Source of the DNA: Diploptera punctata
Taxonomy: Eukaryota > Arthropoda > Insecta > Blattodea > Blaberidae
Assembly (NCBI GenBank): GCA_030220185.1
Contig: JASPKZ010007288.1
Coordinates: forward strand, 72,001-136,000
DNA length: 64,000 bases
Reading direction: 5' to 3'
Under the pieces are notes generated by a model. That model had not been told where the DNA came from and did no database searches. It was given only the letters and a program-made list of their open reading frames with translations. Made by a program: the position numbers and the translations under genes. Every line of letters starts with the position of its first letter. Position 1 is the stretch's first letter. Positions 21,125 to 32,497 of this stretch are shown here, in pieces.

Positions 21125-22724
21125 TATATATATAATATTTATTAGCTGAAGTAAGATTAATCACGTAATATGCTACGTTCTGACTGATGTTTGGAACCTA
21201 TCATGCATTTTTTATGAATTCCTCTACTGCACAGATGGCGAATATTAGTTTTCATCGAACACTGCGGACAAGTTGTGGCATCCCGAAAAACCAACTGCGA
21301 AATTTAAACACATATATTTACCTATTAGAGTTAAGACCATAAGGAATTGTCATGAACTTCAAAACAGTTAAATTATATAAATTATATATTATATTAACTA
21401 CCAGTTTATAACAAAGGAGTAAGAAGATATTAATTATGGGTAACGAGGTGTAGATGGGATGTTTGGGCGCCAGGAGTATCAAAAGGAATTCTCCATGTAT
21501 GAGAACGTAGGTTGCTCAGGTTGGAAATTGGAAGAGTTGAGGTTCTTTTCTACAGGGATAAGCAAGGAGCTGGCCGGTGCGAGACTACGCGAGATGAATG
21601 TTAATAAATATACTTTATTAATCAATGGACACTGGTTACACATATGATTGTAGGCACATTAAGGTCGGACAAGGTATTGACCGCAGGAACGCATTTAGAA
21701 TCCAGATGGAATCTCTACTGATCTACCACGGATGAATAATTTCTAAGTGAAGTTATGTTTGTATTTTGCTAATTGATGGCCATGTCGGTGAGTCTGTTCC
21801 AACTCCCGCCTCGGTGAGCTACGAAGAACTCAAAACGCAGAACTTAGAACGTTGAACTATCTTTTATCTGTGGGCTGCGGAGAATTCCCCCCCGATGAGT
21901 TACGCAGAACTAACTTAACATAATTTTGTTGGGTATAAGGAAAACTTCGCTTACCCTCTCTCTGTAATCGTGTCTTCATGAGGTCATTACCTTGTCGTGA
22001 TATAACCCTTTACTATATTGGCTGACAACGATTCCTTAGTACCAAAGAAGGGATCGCCGTCTTTCGATTGGACAAGGATCCACCATGTTCCATGAATGAA
22101 TACTCCCATCCTAAAATACAGTTCTACCAAAAGTTCGTACACTGGGTAATTCCGGTCTAAATTTATTATATACCTTTCTTTATGTCAGTGATATTTTCCA
22201 GCTTGTTTGCTACGCTTCGCGTCCTCGCGGTTTGTCGAGTTGGTTAAAATGAGTTGTTTATTTCACGCTGTAGTTTCCAAGCCATACATCAATTCTTTGT
22301 TCATGACCTGTCAGCAAACCTCGGTTTAAGATCGTAAATTACTGGTCTACAAAGAAATGTCCGATAATCCGCTAGTACAATAGATTTCTTCAAATGATAA
22401 CACTTTTGTGGCCGCTTCAAGTACCTGTCGCTTGACAATAGCGGTACCATATACTTGCTAAATGGTTTCAGTAATTACTAACAGATCGTTTATTCAGGAT
22501 CCTATCAACTTCTTTAATTCAATTTATTTTTATTTAATGATATGAAATTCAAATCACTTGTGTTCTCAAGATTTCAAACCATTTACGTTTCATACAACTG
22601 CGATGATTATTTCATCCAATAGAGATTTAACATCATAATAATACACGTCCTAATTATTTATTCTAATTTCTAATTTCTAATTTCTAAATCCAGATGTCTG
22701 AGTGAATGATTTTGCTTCAGGAGA
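21125..22724. other. Unassigned DNA
   Basis: Mixed composition with a GC-richer stretch at 21540-22100 that might be part of a degraded LTR or other repeat. I cannot identify ends or coding. Confidence 0.4.
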
Positions 22725-23666
22725 TAAAATTGATTGCAACAATTGCAGGGGCATCTCATTACTTTCAATTTCGTACAAAATTCTAACAAATATATTAGTA
22801 AGCAGACTCACTTCTTATATCGATGACATTGAAGGAGATCATCAATGTGGATTTAGAAGAAACAGGTGTACAAAAGATCAGATTTTTAGTATAAGACAGA
22901 TTTTAGAAAAGACATCGGAATATATATGTACTGTACATCAACTATACGTAGACTTCAAAAACGTATATGATTAAATTAAGACGGAGAAGTTATATAGTAT
23001 CCTGCTGGAGTTCGGAATTCCTAAAAAGTTAGTTAAACTTATACGAATGTATCTAAATGGCACAAAGAGTAAGGTGCGTGTAGGCAAACAGTTTTCGGAC
23101 ATTTTTGGAATCCAGAATGGGTTGAAGCAAGGAGAAGCACTATCTCCTCTACTATTTAATTTTGTACTAGAGCATGCCATTAAATCTTTAGAGAATGAGG
23201 AAGGCTTACAACTGAATGGTATTAATAAGCGGTTCGTTTATGCTGATGATGTAGTTTTGTTGGCCGATAGCGAGGAGATACTAAAGGACAACACGCACAC
23301 AGTATTGAATAACACTAAGAAATTGAGACTGGAAGTAAATATCAATAAAACTAAATATATGGTCACACGTAGAAACACATGGAAATGGACAGCTAATGAC
23401 AAATGAGGAAAATTTTTAAGAAGTGGCTAAATTCAAATACTTAGCAACAATAATCACAAATAGGAATGAGATGCACAAAGAAATTAAACATAAACTCAAT
23501 TCTGGAAATGCCTGCTATTATACATTGCAGACTCTTGATGTCCCAACTCCTTTCCAAAGACGTTAAAATGAAAATATATAAAACTATTATTCGATCAGTT
23601 ATATTATATGAGTGCGAAACATGGACTCTTACTTTAAGGAAGGAAAGGAGAATACGAGTATTTTAG
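22702..23666 (+). pseudogene. Reverse transcriptase fragment of LINE-A
   Basis: RT blocks appear in order. NCRGISLLSISYKILTNIL and DIEGDHQCGFRRN are in the first frame (22702-22974). After a TAA at 22972, KVRVGKQFSDIFGIQNGLKQ and GEALSPLLFNFVLEHAI follow, then the catalytic FVYADDVVLLADS (about 23237-23275). After a further break, RSVILYECETWTLTLRKERR is the thumb region. The block order and the YADD box define a non-LTR reverse transcriptase. The endonuclease is absent because of 5' truncation. Similarity of other LINE-A copies to CFDP2-like proteins suggests the RTE clade. Stops and frameshifts make it non-functional. Confidence 0.75.
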
Positions 23667-24056
23667 AATGAAGTACTTATGAAAATATTTGGAGCAGAGA
23701 GAGATGGACAGGTGAATGGAATAGACTACATAACAATGAACTATATGGTCTTTATAGGAAGCCAGATATAATAATAACAGCTAAGTCTCGTAGACTGCGA
23801 TGGTCAAAACATGTTGGACGAATGGAGAATGAAAAACTTGCATGGAAGCTGCTTGTAGGAAAGCCAGAGGGAAATCGCCCCGTTCCTAGACCATCAATGA
23901 GGTGGGAGAATAACATTAACTATGCTTTGAGGGAAGTAGATTATACAGGGAATGATTGGAAAGCATTAGAATAATATAGGGATGTATGGAGAACTTATGT
24001 CCGCTCGGCCATGAACGAACGGGTTCGATAGTGCCAGTGAGTAAGTAAGTAAATAT
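22725..24056 (+). mobile_element. LINE-A copy, 5'-truncated, 3' end complete
   Basis: It starts abruptly in the RT palm (IDCNNCRGISLLSISYKIL) and runs to the 3' end CCAGTGAGTAAGTAAGTAAA at about 24056. It contains the whole RT core and C-terminal region of LINE-A and is the best-preserved copy of those parts. It lies tail-to-tail with another LINE-A copy that starts four bases later on the minus strand. Confidence 0.75.
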
Positions 24057-24060
24057 ATTT

Positions 24061-25185
24061 AGTATACTTACGTACTTACTCACTGGCAATATGAAACCCG
24101 TAGATTTATGGCCACGCGGACATAAGCTCTCCATAAACCCCTGTAGTTGATGTACAATACCATTATATTCCCATTTCTTTTCTAAAATCTGTCTTATACT
24201 AAAAATCTGACCTGTTGTAGACCTGTATCTTCTTAATACACATTGATGAGCTCCTAGAATGTCATCAGAATAGGGAGTAAGTCTGCTTACTAATATATTT
24301 GTTAGAATTTTGTACGAAGTTGAAAGTAATGAGATGCCCCTGCAGTTGTTCCAATCAGTTTTATCTCCTTTCTTATAAATTTATACCTTAATATAATTGA
24401 TTCTTTCCATTCATCTGGAAGAGCTTTTTCCCAAATCATACTAAGCAACCTGCGTATCTTGTCCACCAATTTTTCTCCCCCTGAATTTCTGAGTTCTGCT
24501 GGGATCTCATCTGAACCTGATGCATTATATATCTTCAATTTTTTAATCGCCATTTCAACCTATAATGCACTTGGCTCTGCGACTAGCATGTCTGCTGTCT
24601 GTAAATTATCCTCCTCAGTGTCCTGTTCTGTATGTACATTTAATAGCTGATTAAAGTAATTTTTCCATGTATTTAATATACTCCTGGAATCTGCAATCAT
24701 ATCCTCATTTTTATTCCGAAATATGTTTGTTCTAGCCTGAAACCCTTTCTTCTCTATAATAATTCCCTGATATAATTCTCTAATGTTCCTATTTTTTGCA
24801 TTCATTTCAAGGTCATTAATCTTATCTCTCAAATATTCCCTCTTTATACTCTTTAGTAACTAGGTGGTTTCCCGTCTAATACTACCCAATTTCTCTAAAT
24901 TTACGTCATTTTGCTCGTGTAACCATTTCATTTTTGCTAGCTCTTTTTTTCTTTACAATGTTGGCACATTCCTCCTCAAACCATTTCTTGTTTTGTCTTT
25001 TTTTTTAACAACTAATGCTTTCTGACGCTGACAATTTAATAGTATCTCTTATAGCCTGCCATTCTTTATTTATATCAGTTTCTTCTTCGTTTGCCACATT
25101 GTCTTCTGAAGATTCCAGTACTTCAAATCTATTAGCAATTTTTATTTGGTATTCTTGCTGAATTTCATCATTTTTCAAGTTTTTT
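24061..25185 (-). mobile_element. LINE-A copy on the minus strand with internal deletion
   Basis: On the minus strand it runs from the connector region through the start of the RT (KIYNASGSDEIPAELRNSGG, then DEWKES). At about 24147 it jumps to the last ~80 bp of the element (24065-24140). About 1 kb, holding the RT core and thumb, is missing between CATCAAC and TACAGGGG. Decayed coding frames lie at 24302-24553 and 24560-24832. Its 3' end faces the 3' end of the plus-strand copy. Confidence 0.7.
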
Positions 25186-25189
25186 AAAT

Positions 25190-25255
25190 ACGTATATTAT
25201 ATTAATATATATATATATATTATATACTATATTATATAATAAGTATATAGAGTTA
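25190..25255. repeat. AT-dinucleotide-rich palindromic tract
   Basis: TATA/ATAT runs including (AT)9-like sequence. Confidence 0.7.
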
Positions 25256-25461
25256 GAGCTAATAACACTATTCAGACCTTGTAAGGAGAGCACAAACATA
25301 TTTAAAAAATAAATAATAGTCTAAAGAAATGAAACAACAGGATTTACTAGAAAACCGAACTAAAAAATGAAAAATACTTTTAATTTCCAACACGTATGGG
25401 ATAAAAATTAATGTGGTCAACCAAATAACCATCCCCAACCCATCTAGATTAGAACTAGAAT

Positions 25462-25620
25462 TATTTACAAAGAAAATAATTTTACCATCAAAAGCGTTGG
25501 GTGCTTTCTACAGTTTTTACGTTTTCTTCTTAGAGACTTTACGTTTTCCAATATCGTTTTATTATCAAATATATTAATTGATAAAACACTCTACGCTTTT
25601 AATGGTAAAATTATTGTTTT
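25462..25620. repeat. Inverted repeat / hairpin of ~160 bp
   Basis: AATAATTTTACCATCAAAAGCG in the left arm pairs with the complement of CGCTTTTAATGGTAAAATTATT in the right arm. The centre (25555-25586) is itself nearly palindromic (GTTTTATTATCAAATA, then TTAATTGATAAAAC). The size and form suit a small foldback element. No target duplication is seen. Confidence 0.45.
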
Positions 25621-25887
25621 TGTAGATAACTGTAGCTTTATTCTCGATAGTGTTGGCGATGATTTTCTTGTTGATCACTTTAATTTTAATTCCAAGCGTA
25701 TTGGATATCAAAATTATGTCATTTTTTGATCGGTATCCTAATAAAGCGTGTTGTTTTAGTTTTTTTAAACTATTTGTTATTTTTTATTTTTTAGTTTTAA
25801 TATTTTTACAGAATAAGTTAAAAATATAATATCTTTAAATTCGATACTATTGCAGTATGAGCTAAAAGTAATACTCTATTAAAAATT

Positions 25888-26070
25888 CCTCCTGGCCGGA
25901 TTTGAACCAGCGACATATGGATTACTGAAATTATATACCACTACAGATTATTGTTTGTTTACCTCAGTCATTATTGGCTAATGAAAAAATTCAAAAGCCA
26001 TTGTATTTAAATAAATAAATATACCACTACAGTCCACCGCTCTACCAACTGAGCTCTTACAACAATTGAG
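25888..26070 (-). pseudogene. tRNA-Tyr(GTA)-like pseudogene, split by an insertion
   Basis: On the minus strand, GAGCTCAGTTGGTAGAGCGG (D arm, A box) leads to GGACTGTAGTGG, the eukaryotic tRNA-Tyr anticodon stem-loop with GTA. After intron-like sequence come AATCCATATGTCGCTGG and TTCAAATCCGGCC, the 3' anticodon side and T arm with B box. Intron placement after the anticodon is typical of eukaryotic tRNA-Tyr. The 3' acceptor strand (CAGGAGG) has no complement at the 5' side, and 72 bp are inserted near the anticodon. I call a pseudogene. It could also be the head of a tRNA-Tyr-derived SINE. Confidence 0.6.
25947..26018 (+). mobile_element. 72-bp retroposed scrap with 14-bp target duplication
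   Basis: ATATACCACTACAG occurs at 25933-25946 and at 26019-26032 and brackets 72 bp that end in AAATAAATAAAT. A perfect 14-bp duplication and an A-rich 3' tail are the marks of LINE-mediated retroposition. The source of the insert is not recognised. Confidence 0.55.
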
Positions 26071-26117
26071 TAAGAAGTTGATAAGTCCGCAACTTATTAT
26101 ACCGGTTTTTATTATTT

Positions 26118-26600
26118 TGATTTTCTGCTGATTCTGGCCAGGATTTTAGAAACATTTATGAAATTATTGTATTGTCACTGGTCCTTTACATGTATACAAA
26201 ATATCAAGTCGTTCCAATGATTTTAAGTGGGTGCAAATCGTGTACAAAGATTCAGTTACATAATTATACAGACAATTTTTGTTTTTTTGGCGATTCCAGC
26301 CATGATTTTAGAAAAAAAAAACATTGTGAAATTATTGTGTTGTCATTGGTCCTTTACAAGTATACAAATGTTGAAGTTGATCCAATGATTTTAAGTGGGT
26401 GAAAATCGTGTTGAAATTTTCCATTACGTAATTATACAGACACTTTTTTTTTATGATTCTGCCCAGAATTTTAGAAAACAAATGAAAGTATTGTATTGTC
26501 ATTGGTCCAAGTATGTAACGTTTCAAGTCGATCCAATGATTTAAGTGGGTGATAATCGCGTTGAAAGATTCCGTTACATAGGTAGATACAGGTTAATCTA
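26118..26600. repeat. Three-unit tandem repeat, ~160 bp period
   Basis: Each unit has TATTGTCATTGGTCC, a TATACAAA region, TCCAATGATTTTAAGTGGGT and ATCGTGTTGAAA. Anchors are at about 26171, 26341 and 26497. The units are diverged. Open frames across them are repeat artefacts. It may belong to a larger Helitron- or satellite-type repeat, which I cannot confirm. Confidence 0.65.
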
Positions 26601-27920
26601 ATGTAAAGCGTGTAATAAATAAAAGCATTAACCTTGAAATTGATTAAATTATTGGCTTTATATTTGAAATTATATAATAATAAAAATATACCTTGGACAT
26701 AGTTACATCTTATATTGTCTAAGAAAATGTTTATTAAGATTTTATTTTGAATTATCTTTGAGTTGGGCAGTCATTGATTTGAGAGAAGAGATAGCCGAAA
26801 TATACAGGATGAGGACAGTTTTCATTCCTCTCAAATTGTTTGAAAAATACCTGTTACAACAGATGTGATATTGTAGACAACACCGTAAAACCTCCAATGT
26901 AATAGACTACTTATATTTCCAAAAAAAAATCACTAAGAGGCGAGGTCTCTAAAAGGAAAATAAATATAGGGCCTACTGAAGTGTGAAAATAAAAAAGTAT
27001 ATACATTGATTTAATATAACTTACTTTACAGTTGTAAGGCCAACATAATTATCCATCACACTAATCCAATCATTTTAATAACTTAATTCCTAGCAAAATA
27101 TTCTTCAATATACTTTTTGTTTGCTTTTTAACTGGATTTTCTTTTCTCGCAGTTTAATTTTCCAAAGTGTAATAATTTCATAGGCCTATCTCGATTTCAG
27201 GAGAGTGTTAATCTGAATTTTAGCACATTTGGATATCTCCGCTAATTTTTATATCTGAAATTCCACTTTTCCGTTCACGAATAATTTGAACATGATCTTC
27301 CAGGTTGAACACAATTCTGGTCCTTTTATACATTTTCACTCTTGTACCTCTGTTAGTAAACTAAACGCAGTGCAGAGCCGGAGAAAACAAAACACATTCT
27401 TATTTTATTACGAATTGTGTGTTGTAGGATACCAATAATCCTTTAATGTAACATGTTGCTACCTTCTCGTCATGTGCTGCAGCGGTAAAAAATATCGTTC
27501 TTCGTACTCCTGTGATTGCTCTCAAACCATAAGAATTCCCAGTTTTGCATCCGCACAGACATCAAGTTTCCTTTGTCGTAAAATTTAATAACTGTGGGGA
27601 AAGGTATTTTAAGTACTTAAGATCGTGAAAATGTGATAGGAGTTGAAAGTTTAAAATAATCATTCAAGGCTGGTCTATGGTCGTGCTAATTCGTTGTATT
27701 TTAATAGAGATATTTATTACATTGATATTATGGATTTTAATGTTCGTTCCTAATATATTCGTTCGTTAAGAGGGATGGTTGTTTAATATGGTCTTTAAGA
27801 GGGGTTTTATTGTAATATTTCCAAAAATAATAATGCAAATGTGACTTCAGATGGAGTTTTTGAAGACAAAGAGTATATGCAAATGCAATTTTTTACAAGA
27901 ATTACATTCGGCAAAAAATA
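26601..27920. other. AT-rich DNA, no feature recognised
   Basis: No gene, RNA or repeat family is recognised in this stretch. Confidence 0.5.
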
Positions 27921-27924
27921 TAGG

Positions 27925-27995
27925 CTATACACACACACACATATATATGTGTATATGTATGTGTGTATATATATATAAATATATATATATATGAA
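27925..27995. repeat. (CA)n/(TA)n microsatellite cluster
   Basis: A CACACACACA run is followed by TATATGTGTATATG-type sequence. Confidence 0.85.
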
Positions 27996-28059
27996 AAGAA
28001 AAGCGAATGCTTGAGTCGGGATTTGACAATGAGGGCAAATATGATATGAAAATAAGAAT

Positions 28060-28130
28060 GAATGCTTGAGTCTGGATTTGAACCCTAGTCTATAAACTCC
28101 TAACCAAATGAGCTACTCGAGTATTCCAAC
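28060..28130 (-). mobile_element. tRNA-like SINE head
   Basis: On the minus strand, TAGCTCATTTGGTTAGGAG resembles a tRNA D arm and A box, and GGGTTCAAATCC about 30 bp later resembles a B box. The flanks repeat: GAATGCTTGAGTC(T/G)GGATTTG occurs twice (about 28000 and 28050). The CATATCATATTCGCC flank near 28180 is a reverse copy of the left flank. No clear anticodon stem remains, so a SINE or tRNA pseudogene is more likely than a tRNA gene. Confidence 0.45.
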
Positions 28131-28219
28131 ACAAACATATATTTTTCTTATATATGTAGAATTCATTTTTCTTTTCATATCATATTCGCCTTCATTGCCA
28201 AATGTCAGAAATATAGTTA

Positions 28220-28234
28220 TAGTTATAACATATA

Positions 28235-28280
<46 letters not shown>
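28220..28280. repeat. (TA)n microsatellite
   Basis: A near-perfect TA run of about 50 bp. Confidence 0.9.
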
Positions 28281-28286
<6 letters not shown>

Positions 28287-28789
28287 AGCTATTAGTAGTG
28301 ACTGTATGAGCTATGTCCACATCAAAACTTATCTAATCAGAGCGAATCTCTATATTTCTTTGCATTAATAATTATAATAAAGATTGTCACATAAAATAAT
28401 TATTGGCATTTTCAATGCTTCAAGAGTCACGTTTTGTTAGTGGTTGACAGTATTATCCCTTAAATTCAAAATGTATCCTTTTGTATACATCAGTTGGTTT
28501 AATTAACTTAATATTTTAAATAAATCAGAAGAAAACGAACAAAAAGAAACCACTTAAATGTGTGTTTAATTATACAATATACATAATGATAACAGTTATT
28601 CCGTTTTCATTGCGGTCCGCCACATTCAAATAACTAATAGAAGAAATTTGAATTCTGCCAATTTAAGGGTTATAAGAATAAAAGGTTTTCCGCACGAAGA
28701 AGGATGTTCTGTAATGGCGCCCTTTACACTGACAGTCAGACCGATAACTTCTATATTCCTCTGTTTATAATAGTTCTTATTTCATGAGA

Positions 28790-29240
28790 TAATCGGCTCT
28801 TAGATTTCTTCTAAAAAAACTTTCGCATATATTTCAGATCTAGGACGAAATATGTAACTAACAGCAGCACAATGTAAGAAAACGATTATGTCAAACCATC
28901 GAACGGTGTCATTCTCAGCGACCTGGTGAACCTCTTCACAGATGTTGTAACTATTATTGTCCAGGATTTTAGAACTAATATTACGGTTTCTGAATTTTCG
29001 AAGAGTTTCCACAATGGACAAGATTATCTAAGTTATATCTAGCTATGGCATGTTTTGCAACGGTTACTGTATTCAATTCTGTCCATAACGTGAAGCACTG
29101 GATCTTTCTTCATGTCATTTTAAGAGCATCTCGAAATTCTGTGTCCGAGAGGCCATCATAATTTTGTACCTAGAAATTAGCGGGAGTATATGCATCGTGT
29201 AGGTTGCCTCCTTTACATTTCTAATGGAACTGCCACCATT
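28790..29240 (-). pseudogene. C-terminal relic of an RLE-type (R2-like) LINE
   Basis: The minus strand reads ETLRKFRNRNISSKILDN and then YNICEEVHQVAENDTVRW with FDIIVF and SYIFRPR. This matches the pattern EEVHxxAENGxxRRxDIIxF...YIxDPTxRFE that I associate with the restriction-like endonuclease region of R2/R4-type retrotransposons, including the PD-(D/E)xK-style D in FDI. Upstream, about 29150, YDGLSDTEFRDALKM resembles the segment before the zinc knuckle. The relic is truncated on both sides. Confidence is moderate because the match is to remembered family patterns only. Confidence 0.45.
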
Positions 29241-29745
29241 TATGATACTATTGAAGTCGTAACATATTTTTCAATTTCATAAAATTTATTAAATTTTAAC
29301 CATTAATTTGGCGAAAGAAATTTTCTCTATTTCTGAGAAAACAAATCCTACATAATCGGAAATTACGATTATAGCATATTGTATTAATTTAACAAAAGTT
29401 TAAATAAAATGTGTGATTAATTTTGTAATTTTTTATTAAAAGTATGAAATAATTTCGAATTGTATCTTGTAGGATACTTAATCAATTACAGGAATAACAG
29501 CAGGTCACTTATGAACATAAAATATTCTAGAGTTCATATATAACAAGGAAGTGGAGTAAATATAATCTATAATTTTCTTTGTTTATTTTCATTCAGTTTT
29601 ATAGAATGAGAAATAGTTGATTGGTGATTATTTGGTCAAAGAATTGTATGTGTGAAAGAGAAAAAATATTTATATTATTCTAATGTTTGCATGTGGATAT
29701 AAAATTACGATACAAAGTTATGAAATATTTACCTAAACGTCCGTG

Positions 29746-30500
29746 TCCTCAACTTAAATGTTACTAATTATCTGTAGCGCTTTCCAGACTAGTCCCATCA
29801 TCAGCAGAAGTAACCGGATGAGGGTTCTTATCTGTCGACCACAGATTCAATACTGGTGTTCCACTGAAATCTGGTAGAGGGGATTACATGTACTGGGTGC
29901 GTTTACATTTATCAGAAGGTCATTTGTGTTAACTGCCTTCAAAATTTCCATCTCCCCGAGTACGTTTACCTTAGCTGGATTATTTTCTCTGTACATTATT
30001 GTTAGGGTGTTTTCAATATCTAACGTACGCTGTTCTTCATGGATAACCTGTCTTTCATGGCTTGATTTTCCTTCTGCGTGAATAAGGTCTCCAAAATTTT
30101 CTTTAAATGTAATATTAAAACTTCTGTTTGTTCTTCTTATATTCATTTTTTTTAAATCTCAACACGTCAAAGTTTTATTTTATACTCCGTTACTATTGAA
30201 ATTGTTATTTTATTCGATGTTATTGTTATAATGTTATTTAATTTGTTATTAGTTCTGTATGCTATTTTTATGTTTTTGTCAACTTTCTTTAATGAATTGG
30301 CTAACTTTGATGTTTCTGTTCCTGTATATGTAAGAGTTATCCAGGTTTTTTGTTATCAGATTCTCTTTCAAGTTTAGTCAAGTTAGATACATTGTTCTTT
30401 CTTTTTTGTTTACTTGATAGCTTATTTATAATTTGTTCATTATAGCTGTTAGTTTTTGCCATATATTTAATGCAGTTGAGTTCTGGTATATAAATGTCTT
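29746..30500 (-). mobile_element. Penelope-like element, left arm of an inverted pair
   Basis: The minus strand encodes the C-terminal part of a Penelope-like protein. First comes IPELNCIKYMAKTNSYNEQI with NKLSSKQKRKNN (30337-30600). Then, after breaks, comes the endonuclease region NRSFNITFKENFGD, HAEGKSSHERQVIHEE, ENTLTIMYRENNPAKVNVL and EILKAVNTNDLL (29847-30146). The 3' end is TTACTTCTGCTGATGATGGG, then AAGTTGAGGACACGGACGTT near 29746-29820. The right arm carries the same order in mirror image. The reverse transcriptase is absent, so this is a 5'-truncated copy. Confidence 0.7.
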
Positions 30501-30559
30501 TGCGTAATGGAAGTTTTAACATTCTATAGTTTAATCTGTTAAATGCACCTATTTTTTGT

Positions 30560-31318
30560 TGTTGTTGAAAAGGGTGAAAAGCAAGGAGAATTATATTGTA
30601 GAACTTAACGACATTAAATATATGGCAAAAATCAAGAGCTATAATGAGCAAATTGTAAATAAACTCGTACATAAACAAAATAGAAAGAACAATGTATCTA
30701 ATATGACTAAACTTGAAGGAGAATCTCATAGCAATACAAAGATGGATAACTCTTACATAGCCAATACAGGAAAAGAAACATCAAAGCTAGCCAATATATT
30801 AAAGAAAGCTGACAAAAACATAAATTAGCATACAGAACTAATAACAAATTAAATAACATAATAAACAATAAAATGGAATAAAATAACAATTTCAATAGTA
30901 ACGGAGTATATATATTGACGTGTAGAGATTTATAAAAATTGTATATAGGAAGAACAAACAGAAGTTTTAATATTAGATTTAAATAACATTTTTGAGACTT
31001 TATTCACGCAGAAGGAAAATCAAGCTATGCAAGACACATTATCCACGAAGGGCATCGTACGTTAGATATTGATAACACCCTAACAATAATGCACAGGGAA
31101 AATACTCCAGCTAAGATGAACGTACTGGAGGACATGGGAATTTTGAAGGCAGTTAACAACAACGAACATCTGATAAATTGAAACGCACCCAGTACGTGTA
31201 ATCCTCTCTACCATATTTCCTGTGTTGAATTAGGGATCGACTGAAAACCTGTATCGTGTTACTTCTGCTAATGATAATAATTTTTAAGTTGAGGAGACGT
31301 ACGTTTCAGGTAAATATA
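30560..31318 (+). mobile_element. Penelope-like element, right arm of an inverted pair
   Basis: The plus strand repeats the left arm: ELNDIKYMAKIKSYNEQI, then SKLANILKKADKNIN, then at 30906 GVYILTCRDL followed by KLYIGRTNRSFNIRF. The VYILTC...YIGRT block is the GIY-YIG endonuclease start as found in Penelope-like elements, and SSYARHIIHEGHRTL and ENTPAKMNVLED follow. Two or three in-frame stops interrupt it. The 3' end near 31250-31318 mirrors the left arm (TTACTTCTGCTAATGAT, then AAGTTGAGGAGACGTACGTT). The RT domain is missing. Confidence 0.75.
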
Positions 31319-31698
31319 TCATAATGTTATATTTAATTTTGAATAATATCGGAACGGAACTTTGTCATGAATTTTGTTAATATTGAACGTAGATTCAAGC
31401 CAAAAGACAATCGAAAGTCTCAGGTTTCATTATGCTTAACTTTCAAACACACATAATCTTTACCCTACATACCAAAGGTCAACCTACAGATATAGAAATG
31501 CGATTTTTAAATTTAGGTCTGAAATATTCCTAAGCTGTAATTTGTTTTGTAATGTAGTCTATTTGGTACATTACGAACAGCGATAGGCAGCATTATTTTA
31601 CCTTCTTTAGAAGAGGTGCAGTAACAGATTTGTTTAAATTCATATTTATATATCATCAGCATTAAGAATTAGACCTACTGGTCTGTTCCGATCTCATG

Positions 31699-32004
31699 TT
31701 AGAATTGGTCTATCCATATTTTACTCTGTCTTCCAACACTGCTTTGCCCTAGTTGTTTCGGAATTCTATTGTTATCCATTCTATTGATGTGGTCCATCCA
31801 TTCATCTCTGTATTGTGCAATTCTATCTAATAGTTTGAATATATTCAGTTCTCTTCGTACATGCTCACTTCGCCTTTGATCCACTACTGTATAGAATTGG
31901 TATATACTCCTCTGAAACATCGTTTCTGACGATTCTATTCTTCGTTCCTGGATTTCGGTTACGAACCAATGTTCCGATACACATAGTAGTGTTGGAACCG
32001 CCAT
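31699..32004 (-). pseudogene. LINE polyprotein C-terminal fragment
   Basis: The 101-codon frame reads AVPTLLCVSEHWFVTEIQER, then RRELNIFKLLDRIAQYRDEW, then DHINRMDNNRIPKQL. This is the conserved block after the RT thumb in many arthropod LINEs (LAVPxLLYGSExW...RI..Y...W..HI.RM...R.PK). The usual CxGSE reads CVSE here. Only this segment survives, and the frame is open by chance or from recent insertion. Confidence 0.6.
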
Positions 32005-32497
32005 TATTTTATAAAATAATATATATTATTTTATTTCTTATTCTAGCTTTGTTTTTTCGGTATAATTTGGGAACTTCAAGTTTTGAGTTTCCTCATGTGT
32101 AGCTTGTACTTTTCAATAGGTCTACTTGAAACCGTTTATATGTGAATGCACTAATATAGTTTTTCACGAATTTTAAATGATGTTTCATGATAAAATGAAC
32201 ACTGTTAATAACCTTTGCAATTTAATGAAAACTACATACGCCGGATGAACTCTTGACCTCTAGAATTAAGTTACTGCTGTTTTTTATGCCATAATGTCAA
32301 TTTGTGAGAAATATTGACAAGGTGTAATGAGATGTCCTAGTAACTTAGTAAAACGTTTTATTTACCCAAAAATAACAATATTTCCTGTGCGAGAGCCTCA
32401 GAGCTGGAACATAAAATGGTTTCTTAGTAAGGGTAAATGGTAAAGACGGGATTTAGTGGGCGGTAGGAATTAGAAAGGATTCCTCTTTAGTTGAGGA

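Noticed and set aside
20767..21135. 122-codon frame with an aspartate run
   Set aside because: It runs through SINE copy S2. The aspartates come from the GATGATGATG block.
21459..22100. Host exon or solo LTR in a GC-richer stretch
   Set aside because: No splice-bounded coding, no matching LTR ends and no primer-binding site could be recognised.
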